Shown: positions 23,906-33,330, counted from the first letter of the stretch. The stretch is 64,000 nucleotides of DNA from an uncultured Treponema sp. (GCA_947167745.1 CAMVJE010000004.1:1-64000), one strand, 5' to 3'. Numbers and translations: made by a program. Notes: generated by a model not told the origin, from the letters alone.

Positions 23906-24721
23906 ATGAAAAAATTATTTATTATTCTTTCGCTCTTGTGTACTTCTTTTGTTCTTTCAGCTGAGTCTGCACAGGATGTTATTAAGGTTTTTTGTGATTT
24001 GGACCGTGTTCCAGATTATAATTATTCAACATTGATTCTTGAAAATATTGACCGAAACGGCAAATCCGAAATGATGGAAATTAAACAGTATGGTGGTGGC
24101 GATAACGGTCTTAAAAATGTAGCATTTGATTTCATTTCACCGGCAAGTGTAAAAGGTATGCGTGTCATTCAAATGGAAAAAGTTAAAAAAGCTGATGACC
24201 GTTGGGTTTATATGCCAAAATTGAGACAGTCTCGTCGTATTCCAATGGCTGACAGAACAGGTTCATTTGGTGGAACAGAATTTACATATAATGACATGAC
24301 AATTCGTAATGAAGATGAAGATAACAATGAAATGCTGGATGCAAATGCAAAAATCACTGTTAATAATACGAATTATAATTGCTGGAAAATAAAATCAACT
24401 CCATATAAAAAGAGTGAAGTTGAATACTCATATCGAATTTCCTGGTTTGACAAAAAATCTTATATTCCAGTCTTGATTGAATTTTATGACAAAAAAAACA
24501 AAATGATAAAAACTTATGAGTGTCTTAAAATTGAGATGGTAAAAGGAAAAACCGGAATCGAGTATCCCCTGCGACGCTCAAATCGTATCGTAAATCTTTT
24601 GACAGGGCGAAAGACCATTACAACTGTAAAAGATTTTGTTTTTGACGAAGAAATTTCTTCTGCATATTTCACCCAGCACTGGCTTACAACAGGTAAAGCG
24701 CCAAAGTTGAAGTCAAAATAG
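23906..24721 (+). CDS. LolA-like outer-membrane lipoprotein-sorting protein
   Basis: 271 residues with a cleavable signal peptide (MKKLFIILSLLCTSFVLSA). The mature protein is the beta-rich fold of the outer membrane lipoprotein-sorting family (PF17131-like): EIKQYGGGDNGLKNVAFDF, then RWVYMPKLRQSRRIP, then SFGGTEFTYNDM and later YTVKDFVFDEEISSAYFT-like segments. Proteins of this family often act with RND exporters to move lipids or lipoproteins through the periplasm. Here there is no exporter next to it. Shine-Dalgarno GGAG precedes ATG 23906. Confidence 0.88.
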   Translation: MKKLFIILSLLCTSFVLSAESAQDVIKVFCDLDRVPDYNYSTLILENIDRNGKSEMMEIKQYGGGDNGLKNVAFDFISPASVKGMRVIQMEKVKKADDRWVYMPKLRQSRRIPMADRTGSFGGTEFTYNDMTIRNEDEDNNEMLDANAKITVNNTNYNCWKIKSTPYKKSEVEYSYRISWFDKKSYIPVLIEFYDKKNKMIKTYECLKIEMVKGKTGIEYPLRRSNRIVNLLTGRKTITTVKDFVFDEEISSAYFTQHWLTTGKAPKLKSK

Positions 24722-24772
24722 AGCTTGGTTTTCTTAAATCTAGATTCGAACTTGCACAGAAACACTTTTTGA

Positions 24773-24778
24773 TATAAT
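24773..24778 (+). promoter_or_regulatory. -10 box of the CBM48 gene
   Basis: TATAAT 35 bases before ATG 24813; a TTGCAC at 24752-24757 is a candidate -35 box but the spacer is only 15 bases. Confidence 0.5.
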
Positions 24779-24812
24779 ATAAATTTATTAAACTGTAAAA
24801 GGAGCTTATGAA

Positions 24813-25121
24813 ATGGCTTTAAAAAAATCGTATTCGAAAGACAAAAAAACTTGTAACGTAACATTCACGGTTTCTCCAGAAGCTGCTCAGGGGGCAAAGA
24901 CAATTACAATTGCTGGAGATTTTAACAGCTGGAGCTCAACAGAAACTCCTCTAAAAAAAGGTAAAGACGGCTCTTTCTCAGTCAAACTTGCTCTTGAACC
25001 AGGCAAAGAATATCAGTTCCGATATCTTCTTGACGGCTCGCGCTGGGAGAACGATTGGGCTGCTGACAAATATATTCCTGCCCCATTTAGCTCAACAGAT
25101 AACTCAGTCGTTATTTGCTAA
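24813..25121 (+). CDS. Stand-alone CBM48/glycogen-binding domain protein
   Basis: 102 residues with no signal peptide, consisting of one early-set immunoglobulin-like domain: ITIAGDFNSWSSTETPLKK, SVKLALEPGKEYQFRYLLDG, then RWENDWAADKYIPAPFSSTDNS. These match the isoamylase N-terminal/AMPK glycogen-binding family, with the tryptophan of FNSW and the WENDW region as sugar-binding residues. It probably binds glycogen or starch-like polymers in the cytoplasm. A bidirectional terminator follows. The Shine-Dalgarno is AAAGGAG. Confidence 0.9.
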   Translation: MALKKSYSKDKKTCNVTFTVSPEAAQGAKTITIAGDFNSWSSTETPLKKGKDGSFSVKLALEPGKEYQFRYLLDGSRWENDWAADKYIPAPFSSTDNSVVIC

Positions 25122-25140
25122 ATTGAATGCTTAAAACACG

Positions 25141-25171
25141 AAGAGCACCCAAAATCGGGTGCTCTTTTTTT
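25141..25171. terminator. Bidirectional terminator
   Basis: AAGAGCACCC (25141-25150) pairs with GGGTGCTCTT (25157-25166), followed by TTTTT. It separates convergent CBM48 and ftsK genes. Confidence 0.9.
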
Positions 25172-25172
25172 A

Positions 25173-28100
25173 TCACGGTACATGAATCACTTCGCGGGGC
25201 TTGGAGCCGTTTGCGGGCCCTACTATTCCCCGGGCTTCCATGTCTTCAACAAGGCGGGCTGCACGGTTGTAGCCGATTTTAAGGCGACGCTGAATGTAAC
25301 TTGCGCTGGCCTTTCCTGCCTGAACGACAATCTGCAAAGCCTGGTCATAGAGGGGGTCTTCGCCATCACTGAAAAGTCCTGGTTCGTCATCGCCTTCTTC
25401 ATCATCATCGACGAAAATTTCATCGTCAATGTAATCTGGGCCTCCGAATGTTTTGACATATTCGACAACACGTTCAACTTCATTATCTCCAACCAATGTT
25501 CCCTGAATTCGAGTTGGAATCGGGTTGACGGCTGAAGTGTAGAGCATATCGCCCTTACCAAGCAATTTTTCGGCTCCAACGGCATCAATGATGATGTTTG
25601 AGTCCGTGCGGCTGGCGACCATGAATGCGATTCGGCTCGGAATGTTTGCCTTGATAAGACCGGTGATGACATTAACGGAAGGCCGCTGGGTTGCAAGGAC
25701 AAGGTGGATTCCGACGGCTCGGCTCATTGCGGTGAGTCGGGCGACGCTTGTTTCAAGCTCTTTGCCACTAGTTGCCATTAAGTCAGCAAACTCATCGATG
25801 ATTACAACGATATATGGCAATTTTTCTGTGGCGATTTTGCGCTCACGAATTCGTGTGTTGTAGCTTACGATATCACGCACACCCATTCCGTCGAGGAGGG
25901 CATAACGGCGTTCCATTTCGCAGATACAATACTGTAAAACCTGCAATGCTTTTTTTGGTTCTGTGACGACTGGTGTAAGCAGGTGAGGAATATCATTATA
26001 GAGTTTCAATTCAACGACTTTCGGATCAACCATAATCAGTTTGACTTCATTAGGCGAGCGGTTGTACAAAATCGAAAGGATGATTGAGTTTACGCAGACA
26101 GATTTACCTGCGCCTGTAGCTCCCGCAATCAGCAAATGAGGCGTTTTTGCGATGTCGATAATCTGTGACTGACCTGAAATATCTTTTCCCAAAATGACGG
26201 GAATTGCCATCTTCTTGAATTCGGGCAAGTTCTGTTCGATAATTTCTCGGAATGAGACGATTGCCCTTTCTTTGTTCGGAATTTCGATACCGACAGCGTG
26301 TTTTCCTGGAATCGGTGCAACAATTCGTACTGATTTTGCAGCAAGAGCAAGGGCGATATTGTCTTGCAGGTTGACGATTTTGCTCAATTTTACGCCCGGA
26401 GCGGGGAGTAATTCAAACATGGTGACGACAGGGCCTTTTCGGATTCCGGTAACTTCTGCCTCGATGCCGAATTCATTCAGGGTCTGCTTGAGGTTTTCGC
26501 CGGCCTGCTTTGTTTCGTCATCGATTCGCCAGTATTCGTCGTTTTCGAATTTTTCAAGCAAATCAGTTGGAATTTTGTATTCGCTCAATTTGCGCGTAGG
26601 AATTTCTGTTTTTTCTTCAATTTGTGAGATACGGGCTTCTTCCTGAGCTTTTTCTGCCGATTGAACTTCTTCCTCAGAAACAGTATCCGGTGCGTCAATT
26701 TCCTGCTGATAATTTTGTTCTTGAATTACGGGCTGCTCCTGATCTTTTATTACCGGGTTAGCAGCGGCATCGGCTTCCATTTGAGAGAAAATATCTTCGA
26801 CTCCAAATGGCTCTTCTTCTTCAAAATTATCCGCTGAAACAGGAATTGCATCTTCCATATCATCGAAGTCGTTTTGAAATTCTTCCTCTTCATCAATATT
26901 AATTTCTTCTTCTGCAGAAATTTCAGGCTCATCAAAAGAGATTGTTTCTTCGTCAGAAATGTCATCATCTTCGAAAGAATCTTCATCGGTTTCAGGAGTT
27001 ATTTCGGGTTCATTAAAGGCAATTTCTTCCTCGTTTGAGAGTTCGGGTTCTTCAAAGGAAATTTCTTCTTCAGTTGCTTCTTCTTCCTCAAAATTATCCG
27101 TTGAAACAGGAATTGCATCTTCCATATCATCGAAGTCGTTTTGAAATTCTTCCTCTTCATCAATATTAATTTCTTCTTCTGCAGAAATTTCAGGTTCATC
27201 AAAAGAGATTGTTTCTTCGGCAGAAATGTCATCATCTTCGAAAGAATCTTCATCGGTTTCAGAAGTTACTTCCGGTTCATTAAAGTCAATTTCTTCCTTG
27301 TTTGAAAGTTCGGGTTCTTCAAAGGAAATTTCTTCTTCAGTTGCTTCTTCTTCCTCGGAGACAGTTTTATCGTCTTCGTTGAGGATTTTTGGTTCAGTAA
27401 AATTTTCTTCTTTTGCAGGATTTTCTTCTTCCTGTGGCAATTCTGGTTCCGTAAAGACTTTATTTTCTACATTATCTTCCACGATTGTCGGGTTTTCGAT
27501 GATGGTCGGTTCTTCTGTTTTTTCATCATCAGTTTTTCCGTCATTTATAAGGTCTTTGAGGAATTCTTTCTGGGCCAGAAAGAGCTTATCATTTGACAAA
27601 TCTATCTTAGTTTCATTTTTTGCCGGAGATTCTTTCTGTTCAGCTTGTTCTTCGATTGTATTTTCTTCATTTTCAAAGAGAATTGTTTCGTCGTCGTCAT
27701 CGTAAACCGTTTCCGAATATTCCCTGCTTTCTGTAAAAGAATTTTCAAGAACTTCACCCAAAATAGAAAGGAGAAGATATTCGCCAGCGAGAACGAGAAC
27801 ACCAATCAAAAGCGTGGATGATAATTTGACAAAAAGAACAGTATCTGTGTTAGAAGTGAGAATCATTCGACATATGTGTTCTATTGCATCTATTGTGAAG
27901 AATGGGATGATTGATCCTAATAAAAGAACTCCGTTACGAATTCGCCATTTAGAAATAAAGCATTGAATTCCAGCTGCAATGAGAAAAATTGGAATAAAAG
28001 CCGAGGTGAGGCCATATACTCCGGTGAACATTTTTCCCAAAGAATAAAAGAATGAATTTTTGGCAGGGTTGATTCCGCCAAAATCGATGGCTACCAGCAA

Positions 28101-28175
28101 TAAAGAAATTGAGAATAATGCCGCAAGAACAAAAAGAATAATTCCTGCCACAACCGAATACTTTTGCTTTTTCAT
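25173..28175 (-). CDS. ftsK: DNA translocase FtsK/SpoIIIE
   Basis: 1000 residues. Four membrane segments lie in the first 160 residues (from about 8, 42, 80 and 120). A long acidic linker (about 165-520) is dominated by Glu/Asp and contains a duplicated 89-residue unit. The motor follows, with Walker A GATGAGKSVCVN near residue 684, DPKVVELKLYNDIPHLLTPV, and VVIIDEFADLM as Walker B. The C-terminal gamma winged helix has SYIQRRLKIGYNRAARLVED. It pumps DNA during division and orients it by reading KOPS-type sequences. It is monocistronic. Confidence 0.96.
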   Translation of the reverse strand: MKKQKYSVVAGIILFVLAALFSISLLLVAIDFGGINPAKNSFFYSLGKMFTGVYGLTSAFIPIFLIAAGIQCFISKWRIRNGVLLLGSIIPFFTIDAIEHICRMILTSNTDTVLFVKLSSTLLIGVLVLAGEYLLLSILGEVLENSFTESREYSETVYDDDDETILFENEENTIEEQAEQKESPAKNETKIDLSNDKLFLAQKEFLKDLINDGKTDDEKTEEPTIIENPTIVEDNVENKVFTEPELPQEEENPAKEENFTEPKILNEDDKTVSEEEEATEEEISFEEPELSNKEEIDFNEPEVTSETDEDSFEDDDISAEETISFDEPEISAEEEINIDEEEEFQNDFDDMEDAIPVSTDNFEEEEATEEEISFEEPELSNEEEIAFNEPEITPETDEDSFEDDDISDEETISFDEPEISAEEEINIDEEEEFQNDFDDMEDAIPVSADNFEEEEPFGVEDIFSQMEADAAANPVIKDQEQPVIQEQNYQQEIDAPDTVSEEEVQSAEKAQEEARISQIEEKTEIPTRKLSEYKIPTDLLEKFENDEYWRIDDETKQAGENLKQTLNEFGIEAEVTGIRKGPVVTMFELLPAPGVKLSKIVNLQDNIALALAAKSVRIVAPIPGKHAVGIEIPNKERAIVSFREIIEQNLPEFKKMAIPVILGKDISGQSQIIDIAKTPHLLIAGATGAGKSVCVNSIILSILYNRSPNEVKLIMVDPKVVELKLYNDIPHLLTPVVTEPKKALQVLQYCICEMERRYALLDGMGVRDIVSYNTRIRERKIATEKLPYIVVIIDEFADLMATSGKELETSVARLTAMSRAVGIHLVLATQRPSVNVITGLIKANIPSRIAFMVASRTDSNIIIDAVGAEKLLGKGDMLYTSAVNPIPTRIQGTLVGDNEVERVVEYVKTFGGPDYIDDEIFVDDDEEGDDEPGLFSDGEDPLYDQALQIVVQAGKASASYIQRRLKIGYNRAARLVEDMEARGIVGPANGSKPREVIHVP
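26814..27347 (-). repeat. Tandem 267-bp duplication in the FtsK linker
   Basis: Two copies with period 267 bases, i.e. 89 residues in frame, about 95 percent identical by eye (for example ISFDEPEISAEEEINIDEEE occurs in both). The unit encodes acidic EEP/DEP-rich sequence. The high identity indicates a recent duplication. Confidence 0.85.
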
Positions 28176-28280
28176 ACTTTATGATTATCGGAATATGAAA
28201 AAAATTGTTAAGAGAGGAATTTTAACTTTGCGTTAAATGTGATTTTCAATATAAGAATGATTTGGTATACTTTAAGAATC

Positions 28281-29213
28281 ATGTGCGTGATGGGCGGGAA
28301 CGCTTTTAAGTGCAATTTCTGTAAAGTCTGTAACGGAAAGGGCTGTATAGGTCAGCTTCCGGGTATGGGCGGTGTGCGTCAAAATGAGAATTTCATTCTG
28401 AACTGTGCGGCTTGGGAAATTGTCCGGAACAAAAATATCGAAAAAATTCAGAATTTTCTCAAACTGGAGCCGGAATTCCGCAATCCTTCGATCAGCATAG
28501 CTCCCATGACTGGTGCGGTAGAGAATATTGGTTTTTCCCGCGAGGCTGATTTTTATGAAGAAATTATTCAGGCAGTGCATAAAGTCGGCGTCGGTTTGTG
28601 CATAGGAGACGGATATCCTGACGAAAAGCTAAAATTCGGCATCGATGCTTTGAAAAAAATCAAAGTTGACTCTCCTCAGGCGCGTACTTCTGTTTTTATA
28701 AAACCCTATTCAAACGAAAAGATTTTGGAACGATTTGAATGGGCGAAAGATTGCGTGAAAGTTACGGGCATCGACATCGATTCATACAATATCCTGACCA
28801 TGCGCAACAAAGTCCAGCTAGAGAAAAAATCTGCGGAACAGCTTATTCAAATCAAGAATCATGTGAAAATGCCTTTCGCAATCAAGGGAATTTTTACAAA
28901 AGAAGATATAAAGCTCGTTAAGGAAGTGATGCCTGATATCGCTTACATTTCAAATCACGGCGGAAGAATCGACACCCGCAAGGGAAGCACAGCCGAATTC
29001 CTTGCCAAGTACGGCGACGAGCTGAAAAAATATTGCGGTGAATTGTGGATTGACGGCGGAATTCGCTCGCCTAAAGATGTTGCCACGGCAATGGCTTTGG
29101 GCGCGGACTGTGTTTTGGTCGGTCGACCTTTTGCCAGCGCCCTTTGCCACGGTGGTGCGGAAGAGCTTTGCGGAAAAGTGCTAGAGCTCTCGCTTTTGAA
29201 ATACGGTTTTTAG
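28281..29213 (+). CDS. FMN-dependent alpha-hydroxy-acid oxidoreductase family protein
   Basis: 310 residues from ATG 28281, chosen because the TATACT box ends 9 bases before it. The N-terminal cysteine cluster C-x2-C-x2-C-x4-C (FKCNFCKVCNGKGC) and PGMGG mark the anaerobe-type branch of the lactate oxidase/IPP-isomerase-2 fold. The FMN site is suggested by SIAPMTGA, AIKGIF, SNHGGRIDTRKG and WIDGGIRSPKDVATAMALGA near the end. It probably oxidises a 2-hydroxy acid in the cytoplasm. Convergent with sppA, one base apart. Confidence 0.82.
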   Translation: MCVMGGNAFKCNFCKVCNGKGCIGQLPGMGGVRQNENFILNCAAWEIVRNKNIEKIQNFLKLEPEFRNPSISIAPMTGAVENIGFSREADFYEEIIQAVHKVGVGLCIGDGYPDEKLKFGIDALKKIKVDSPQARTSVFIKPYSNEKILERFEWAKDCVKVTGIDIDSYNILTMRNKVQLEKKSAEQLIQIKNHVKMPFAIKGIFTKEDIKLVKEVMPDIAYISNHGGRIDTRKGSTAEFLAKYGDELKKYCGELWIDGGIRSPKDVATAMALGADCVLVGRPFASALCHGGAEELCGKVLELSLLKYGF

Positions 29214-29214
29214 T

Positions 29215-30270
29215 TTACTGATAAAGGTAAAGGCATTTTGCGCCACCTTTTCCAAGGAGTTCGTAAACGCTGGCTTCTGGATTTTTTACAAAACTTGAGG
29301 CTCCAGAAAGAAGCGACATCCAGTTTTCTTCGTAGCGGTATTTGTATTCAATAAAGTTGATTTCTTCATCAAAATCTTCTCGGATATCATCTTTTGCGTT
29401 TTCAAATGAGCATACTGCATCGACCAAGCCATTTTCTTTTGCCTGTTTTGCGGTGTAAATTCGTCCGTCAGCAAGTTTTTTTACATTAGAAAGGCTCATG
29501 TCGCGGGCTTCCGCAACAATTCCTGTGAACTGCTCGTAAGCCTCGTCTGCGATTGACTGAAAGATTGCCCGCTGTTCTTGTGTGAGTGGGGCGTTATAAT
29601 TTCCCATGTTTTTATTTTTGCCAGCTGTTATGGTTGTCATCTTGATTCCCATTTTATCGAGCAAGCCAGTTGCGTCCACGCTTTGACCAGCAATGACACC
29701 GATTGAGCCGGTGAGGGTGTTTCGGTTTGCGTAGATATAATTTGCGCTGCATCCGATATAATAGCCGCCACTCGCCGCAAGAGAGCAGAAATAAGCGTAA
29801 ACCGGGCGTTCAGTTTCGCGTTTGTAGTCCTGGAGGGCAAGGTAGGCTTCGTCAGACTCGTAGACCGTTCCTCCGGGTGAGTCAATTTTGAGAAGGATTC
29901 CGCGATTGTTTGAATCTTCCTTTGCATTTTTAATTTGTTTTAAAAGCCATTTCTGGTTGTAAGTTTTATTTTCTTCTGAAATTACGCCAGTAATGTAAAT
30001 CACTGAGATGTATGGAGACTTTGTGTTTTTTACGGAAGAATTTTTGCCTTTGTTCAGGCTTTTTGCAAAGATTTTAGAGAAAGAGTCGTTTGAGCTGAAA
30101 TCTTCGTCATCTTCTGAATCATAACTTCCTGAAAAGTCATTGAGAAGGGAAAGACTTTCTTCAAGTGAGGGAGAATTAGAATCTTTTTTTGAAAGGATTT
30201 CTTTGCCACCCAAGAATACGGCGACAATCGCCACGATGATAAATACTTTAAGTCCTTTGTTGTTTTTCAT
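29215..30270 (-). CDS. sppA: Signal peptide peptidase SppA, short form
   Basis: 351 residues with an N-terminal membrane anchor (VFIIVAIVAVFLGG), a Ser/Asp-rich linker (about 30-85), then the S49 peptidase domain: ILLKIDSPGGTVYESDEAY, SLAASGGYYIGC with the catalytic serine, LTGSIGVIAG, and the catalytic lysine in AGKNKNMG. It degrades leftover signal peptides in the membrane. It is cotranscribed downstream of the DUF975 gene (12 bases between). Confidence 0.92.
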   Translation of the reverse strand: MKNNKGLKVFIIVAIVAVFLGGKEILSKKDSNSPSLEESLSLLNDFSGSYDSEDDEDFSSNDSFSKIFAKSLNKGKNSSVKNTKSPYISVIYITGVISEENKTYNQKWLLKQIKNAKEDSNNRGILLKIDSPGGTVYESDEAYLALQDYKRETERPVYAYFCSLAASGGYYIGCSANYIYANRNTLTGSIGVIAGQSVDATGLLDKMGIKMTTITAGKNKNMGNYNAPLTQEQRAIFQSIADEAYEQFTGIVAEARDMSLSNVKKLADGRIYTAKQAKENGLVDAVCSFENAKDDIREDFDEEINFIEYKYRYEENWMSLLSGASSFVKNPEASVYELLGKGGAKCLYLYQ

Positions 30271-30282
30271 AATGTTTCCTTT

Positions 30283-30912
30283 TTATGCGAAATCAGCGGG
30301 AGAAAGTTTTCTCTCGTTGAAAGCCATTTTTTTCAAATCGTAGTATGCGTTTAGGTTGGTCATCTTGAAGTAGGGAAGAAGCGCGATGAATCCGACACCG
30401 CTTGTAAATAAGCAGAGTAGCCACCAGCCAAAAAAAGACATGTGAAGTGAGAACAAATCAGCTTTGTGACCTCTCGTGAGGACTTTACTGATATTCATTG
30501 ATTTTTCAACACCGATTTTTGGATTTTCTGCAAGCACGAAGAACATCATCGAGTAGCTGTAGCCTTTGACGATTCCCGGAATAATGAAGAGAAGTGACCA
30601 TAAAAAAGTCCACAGCAAAAACCAGAGCGCACCAAGAAGGGAAGTAAGCCAGTGTGTACCCAGTGAATCAAGGAAGGAAGGGAAGGAAATTTTTTGTGAT
30701 TCTGGATTTGAACAGTATTTCATAAAAACACTGTTGAGGGCCACTGAAAGAATTCCCCAGATAGCCGTGGAGATGATTATGCCGCCGAATATGCTGATAC
30801 AGCCGGCAAGTCCTGAAATTGCAAGAAAAATCGTTGAAAGCAGGCAGGTATCGAGCCACTGACCTTTGAGGGATGCGAGTGCCTGTTTTTTATATGCTTT
30901 TCGATCGAACAT
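30283..30912 (-). CDS. DUF975-family membrane protein
   Basis: 209 residues with about five membrane segments. The opening RKAYKKQALASLKGQW and the late ENPKIGVEKSMNISKVLTRG followed by KADLF are the hallmarks of DUF975 (integral membrane proteins of Firmicutes and spirochaetes). The function is unknown. It is first in an operon with sppA, so a role in envelope quality control is possible but only inferred. The Shine-Dalgarno is weak. Confidence 0.85.
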   Translation of the reverse strand: MFDRKAYKKQALASLKGQWLDTCLLSTIFLAISGLAGCISIFGGIIISTAIWGILSVALNSVFMKYCSNPESQKISFPSFLDSLGTHWLTSLLGALWFLLWTFLWSLLFIIPGIVKGYSYSMMFFVLAENPKIGVEKSMNISKVLTRGHKADLFSLHMSFFGWWLLCLFTSGVGFIALLPYFKMTNLNAYYDLKKMAFNERKLSPADFA

Positions 30913-30989
30913 GAAAAACTCCGTGATGGGCGAATTCCCGATTAGTGCGATTATAGCACTTTAACATCTTTTGTGATACAGTAATTTTT

Positions 30990-31916
30990 ATGACAATCAC
31001 ACTTAAAAACAGCAACTACGAAGTAGTTATCAGCACGCACGGAGCAGAAATCAATTCTTTCCGCAGCGTTAAAGACGGCACAAAATATGTATTTGAAGGC
31101 CCGGAGGAAGTCTGGAAATTCCACGCACCGGTTTTGTTCCCCCATGTAGGCCGTATTAAGGACGGATTCTACACTTACGGCGACAAGGAATATCATCTTG
31201 TGAACAACGGAATGAGCCGTGACATGGAGCACAAAATCATCGAGCAGAGCGAAACTTCGGCAACTTTTGAGCTTACCGAAAATGCCGAGACTGCCGACAA
31301 GTTCCCATGGAAATTCAGCCTCAAGACTCATTATGAGCTCAAAGAAAACGGCCTTATTTTTACAACGACCGTAACTAACACAGATTCAACACCGATGCTT
31401 TTCTCTGTCGGAAGCCACACTGCTTTCTGCTGCCCTCGCAACACAGACCCAAAAGGCACGACAAATGCTGACTATCAGTACGAATTCGAGCAGAGAGAGC
31501 CTCTGACCACGGTTTGCCTCAACGATGCGGCTCAGCTTGCCGTTGATGAAGAAGGAACAGCCCCATGCACAAAGCCTTACGGCGAAAAAGAAGCCGGAAT
31601 CATCCCGATTAACGCTGACGGATTCGGTAACGGCCACTTCTTCACTGCTTTCAAGTCAAACTGGGTAGGCTTGCGAAACAAAAAAGATGGTTCTCTGATT
31701 AAAGTAAACTGTGCCGGCTATCCTTACCTTATGGTATGGCAGGGTGGAAACGGAGCGGCCGGAGCTGACGGAAACGGCTTTAACTGCATTGAGCCGTGGT
31801 ACGGAACAGCTGATGCCGAGAACACTGAGCATGAGTGGGAAGAAAAAGCGGCTCTCATTACTCTGGAGCCGGGAAAATCTTTCACTGCTGACCAGAGCAT
31901 TACTATTGAACGCTAA
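30990..31916 (+). CDS. Aldose 1-epimerase-family protein
   Basis: 308 residues, cytoplasmic (no signal peptide). The opening EVVISTHGAEINSFRSVKDG and the WKFHAPVLFPHVGRIKDG segment match the galactose mutarotase-like family of LacX type; SVGSHTAFCCP holds a probable active-site histidine, and the C-terminal IEPWYGTAD the acidic catalytic residue. It interconverts sugar anomers. The promoter lies close to the start (GATACA nine bases before the ATG), with no Shine-Dalgarno sequence. Confidence 0.9.
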   Translation: MTITLKNSNYEVVISTHGAEINSFRSVKDGTKYVFEGPEEVWKFHAPVLFPHVGRIKDGFYTYGDKEYHLVNNGMSRDMEHKIIEQSETSATFELTENAETADKFPWKFSLKTHYELKENGLIFTTTVTNTDSTPMLFSVGSHTAFCCPRNTDPKGTTNADYQYEFEQREPLTTVCLNDAAQLAVDEEGTAPCTKPYGEKEAGIIPINADGFGNGHFFTAFKSNWVGLRNKKDGSLIKVNCAGYPYLMVWQGGNGAAGADGNGFNCIEPWYGTADAENTEHEWEEKAALITLEPGKSFTADQSITIER

Positions 31917-32007
31917 GCGTTAGGGGCTGTAGCACCGAAGTATCGAAGATATGGAGCGATGAGCGGAAGTGCGAAAGACCCGACCCCGCGAAAGCGGGGA
32001 AACGCCC
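31917..32007. repeat. G+C-rich dispersed repeat before metK
   Basis: Contains GGGGCTGTAGCACCGAAG, GCGAAAGACCCGACCCCGC and hairpin CCCCGCGAAAGCGGGG, the same module as 8031-8062. It ends directly before the metK promoter. Confidence 0.7.
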
Positions 32008-32036
32008 TTGTTTTTTCAATTTATTTGTATTATATT
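32008..32036 (+). promoter_or_regulatory. Promoter of metK
   Basis: TTGTTT (32008-32013) and TATATT (32031-32036) with a 17-base spacer; a second candidate -10 TATTAT overlaps at 32028. It places the start of the transcript about 20 bases before the riboswitch. Confidence 0.5.
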
Positions 32037-32060
32037 TTCACTAACAAACAGTCTAAATCT

Positions 32061-32130
32061 CCCGTCGATTTATCCAAATTGCAGGCGGGGTCGCTTCGTA
32101 TGAGGCGGCAAAATCTTGCTAAATAGGAGG
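32061..32130 (+). ncRNA. SAM-II-like riboswitch before metK
   Basis: P1 is CCCGTC (32061-32066) with GGCGGG (32084-32089), six pairs with one G-T. Loop L1 is the 17-base GATTTATCCAAATTGCA (32067-32083), which agrees with the known SAM-II loop (GATTTAACCGTATTGCA) at 14 of 17 positions and in length. An extra 8-bp hairpin, GTCGCTTC/GAGGCGGC with GTAT loop (32090-32109), is inserted in L3. Then come AAAATCTT, the SAM-II core GCTAAA (32118-32123) and AGGAGG, the metK ribosome binding site. In SAM-II the CC of L1 pairs with G residues just after GCUAAA, which here lie in the Shine-Dalgarno sequence, so SAM binding should block translation. The comparison sequence is recalled from the alphaproteobacterial metX/metA type. 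Confidence 0.85.
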
Positions 32131-32136
32131 CTCAAA

Positions 32137-33321
32137 ATGAGCGCTATCTTATCTAACAATCACTATCTTTTTACATCTGAGTCAGTAAGCGAAGGTCATC
32201 CTGACAAACTCTGTGATCAGGTTTCTGACGCAATTCTCGATGCTTGTCTTGCGGCTGATCCTCAGTCACATGTCGCATGCGAAACTTATGCAACTACAGG
32301 CATGGTTCTTGTTGGCGGCGAAATCACTACCCACGCTGATGTTGATTTCCAGAAAGTCGTCCGCGATGTAGTCCGCGACATCGGCTACACGAACGAAGAT
32401 TACGGAATTTCTGCTGACACAATGGCTGTTTTGAACACAATCCACAATCAGTCGCCTGACATCAATCAGGGTGTCGTTGGAACAGGTCTCAAAGAGTACG
32501 AAGGTCAGCAGGGAGCAGGGGACCAGGGAATCATGTTCGGTTTTGCCACAAATGAAACTCCTGAGTACATGCCGGCAACTCTTGTTTATGCCCACAAAAT
32601 CCTCAAAAGAGCGGCAGAGCTTCGCAAGAACGGCACAATCAAATGGCTTCGTCCGGATTCAAAGTCTCAGGTCACAATCGAATACGACGAGAATCACAAG
32701 CCGGTGCGAATCGATGCAGTTGTCGTAAGCCATCAGCACAATCCTGATGTTGAATACGACACAATCAAAAAGACAATCATCGACGAGATTATCAAGCCTG
32801 TCCTTGAACCAACAGGTTTGCTCGACAGCGAGACAAAATACTACATCAATCCGACTGGCCGCTTCGTTGTTGGCGGTCCGCACGGTGATGCCGGTTTGAC
32901 TGGCCGAAAAATCATCGTTGACACTTACGGTGGAGCAGGTCGTCACGGTGGCGGAGCTTTCTCTGGCAAAGATCCTTCAAAAGTTGACCGCTCGGCTGCC
33001 TACATGGCACGTTACATTGCAAAGAACATCGTTGCGGCAGGGCTGGCTGACAGGGCAGAAATTCAGCTTTCTTACGCAATCGGCGTTCCCCACCCGGTTT
33101 CAATCATGGTTGAGACATTCGGCACGGGAAAAGTCGAGAACGCAAAAATCGTCGAGGCTGTAAAAAAAGTCTTCGATTGCTCTCCGGCCGGAATCGAAAA
33201 GACCCTGGATTTGCGAAAGCCAATCTACCGTGCCACCAGCAATTACGGTCACTTTGGTCGCGAGGGCTTTAGCTGGGAAAGAACCGACAAGGTTGAAGAA
33301 TTGAAAAAGGCAGTGAAATAA
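32137..33321 (+). CDS. metK: S-adenosylmethionine synthetase
   Basis: 394 residues from ATG 32137, the usual length. Preceded by AGGAGG, which lies in the riboswitch. Motifs: [20 protein letters not shown] at the N-terminus, the [13 protein letters not shown]-binding loop, [20 protein letters not shown], and [16 protein letters not shown]. It makes SAM from methionine and ATP in the cytoplasm. A terminator follows 9 bases after the stop. Confidence 0.98.
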   Translation: MSAILSNNHYLFTSESVSEGHPDKLCDQVSDAILDACLAADPQSHVACETYATTGMVLVGGEITTHADVDFQKVVRDVVRDIGYTNEDYGISADTMAVLNTIHNQSPDINQGVVGTGLKEYEGQQGAGDQGIMFGFATNETPEYMPATLVYAHKILKRAAELRKNGTIKWLRPDSKSQVTIEYDENHKPVRIDAVVVSHQHNPDVEYDTIKKTIIDEIIKPVLEPTGLLDSETKYYINPTGRFVVGGPHGDAGLTGRKIIVDTYGGAGRHGGGAFSGKDPSKVDRSAAYMARYIAKNIVAAGLADRAEIQLSYAIGVPHPVSIMVETFGTGKVENAKIVEAVKKVFDCSPAGIEKTLDLRKPIYRATSNYGHFGREGFSWERTDKVEELKKAVK

Positions 33322-33330
33322 GCTACCATA

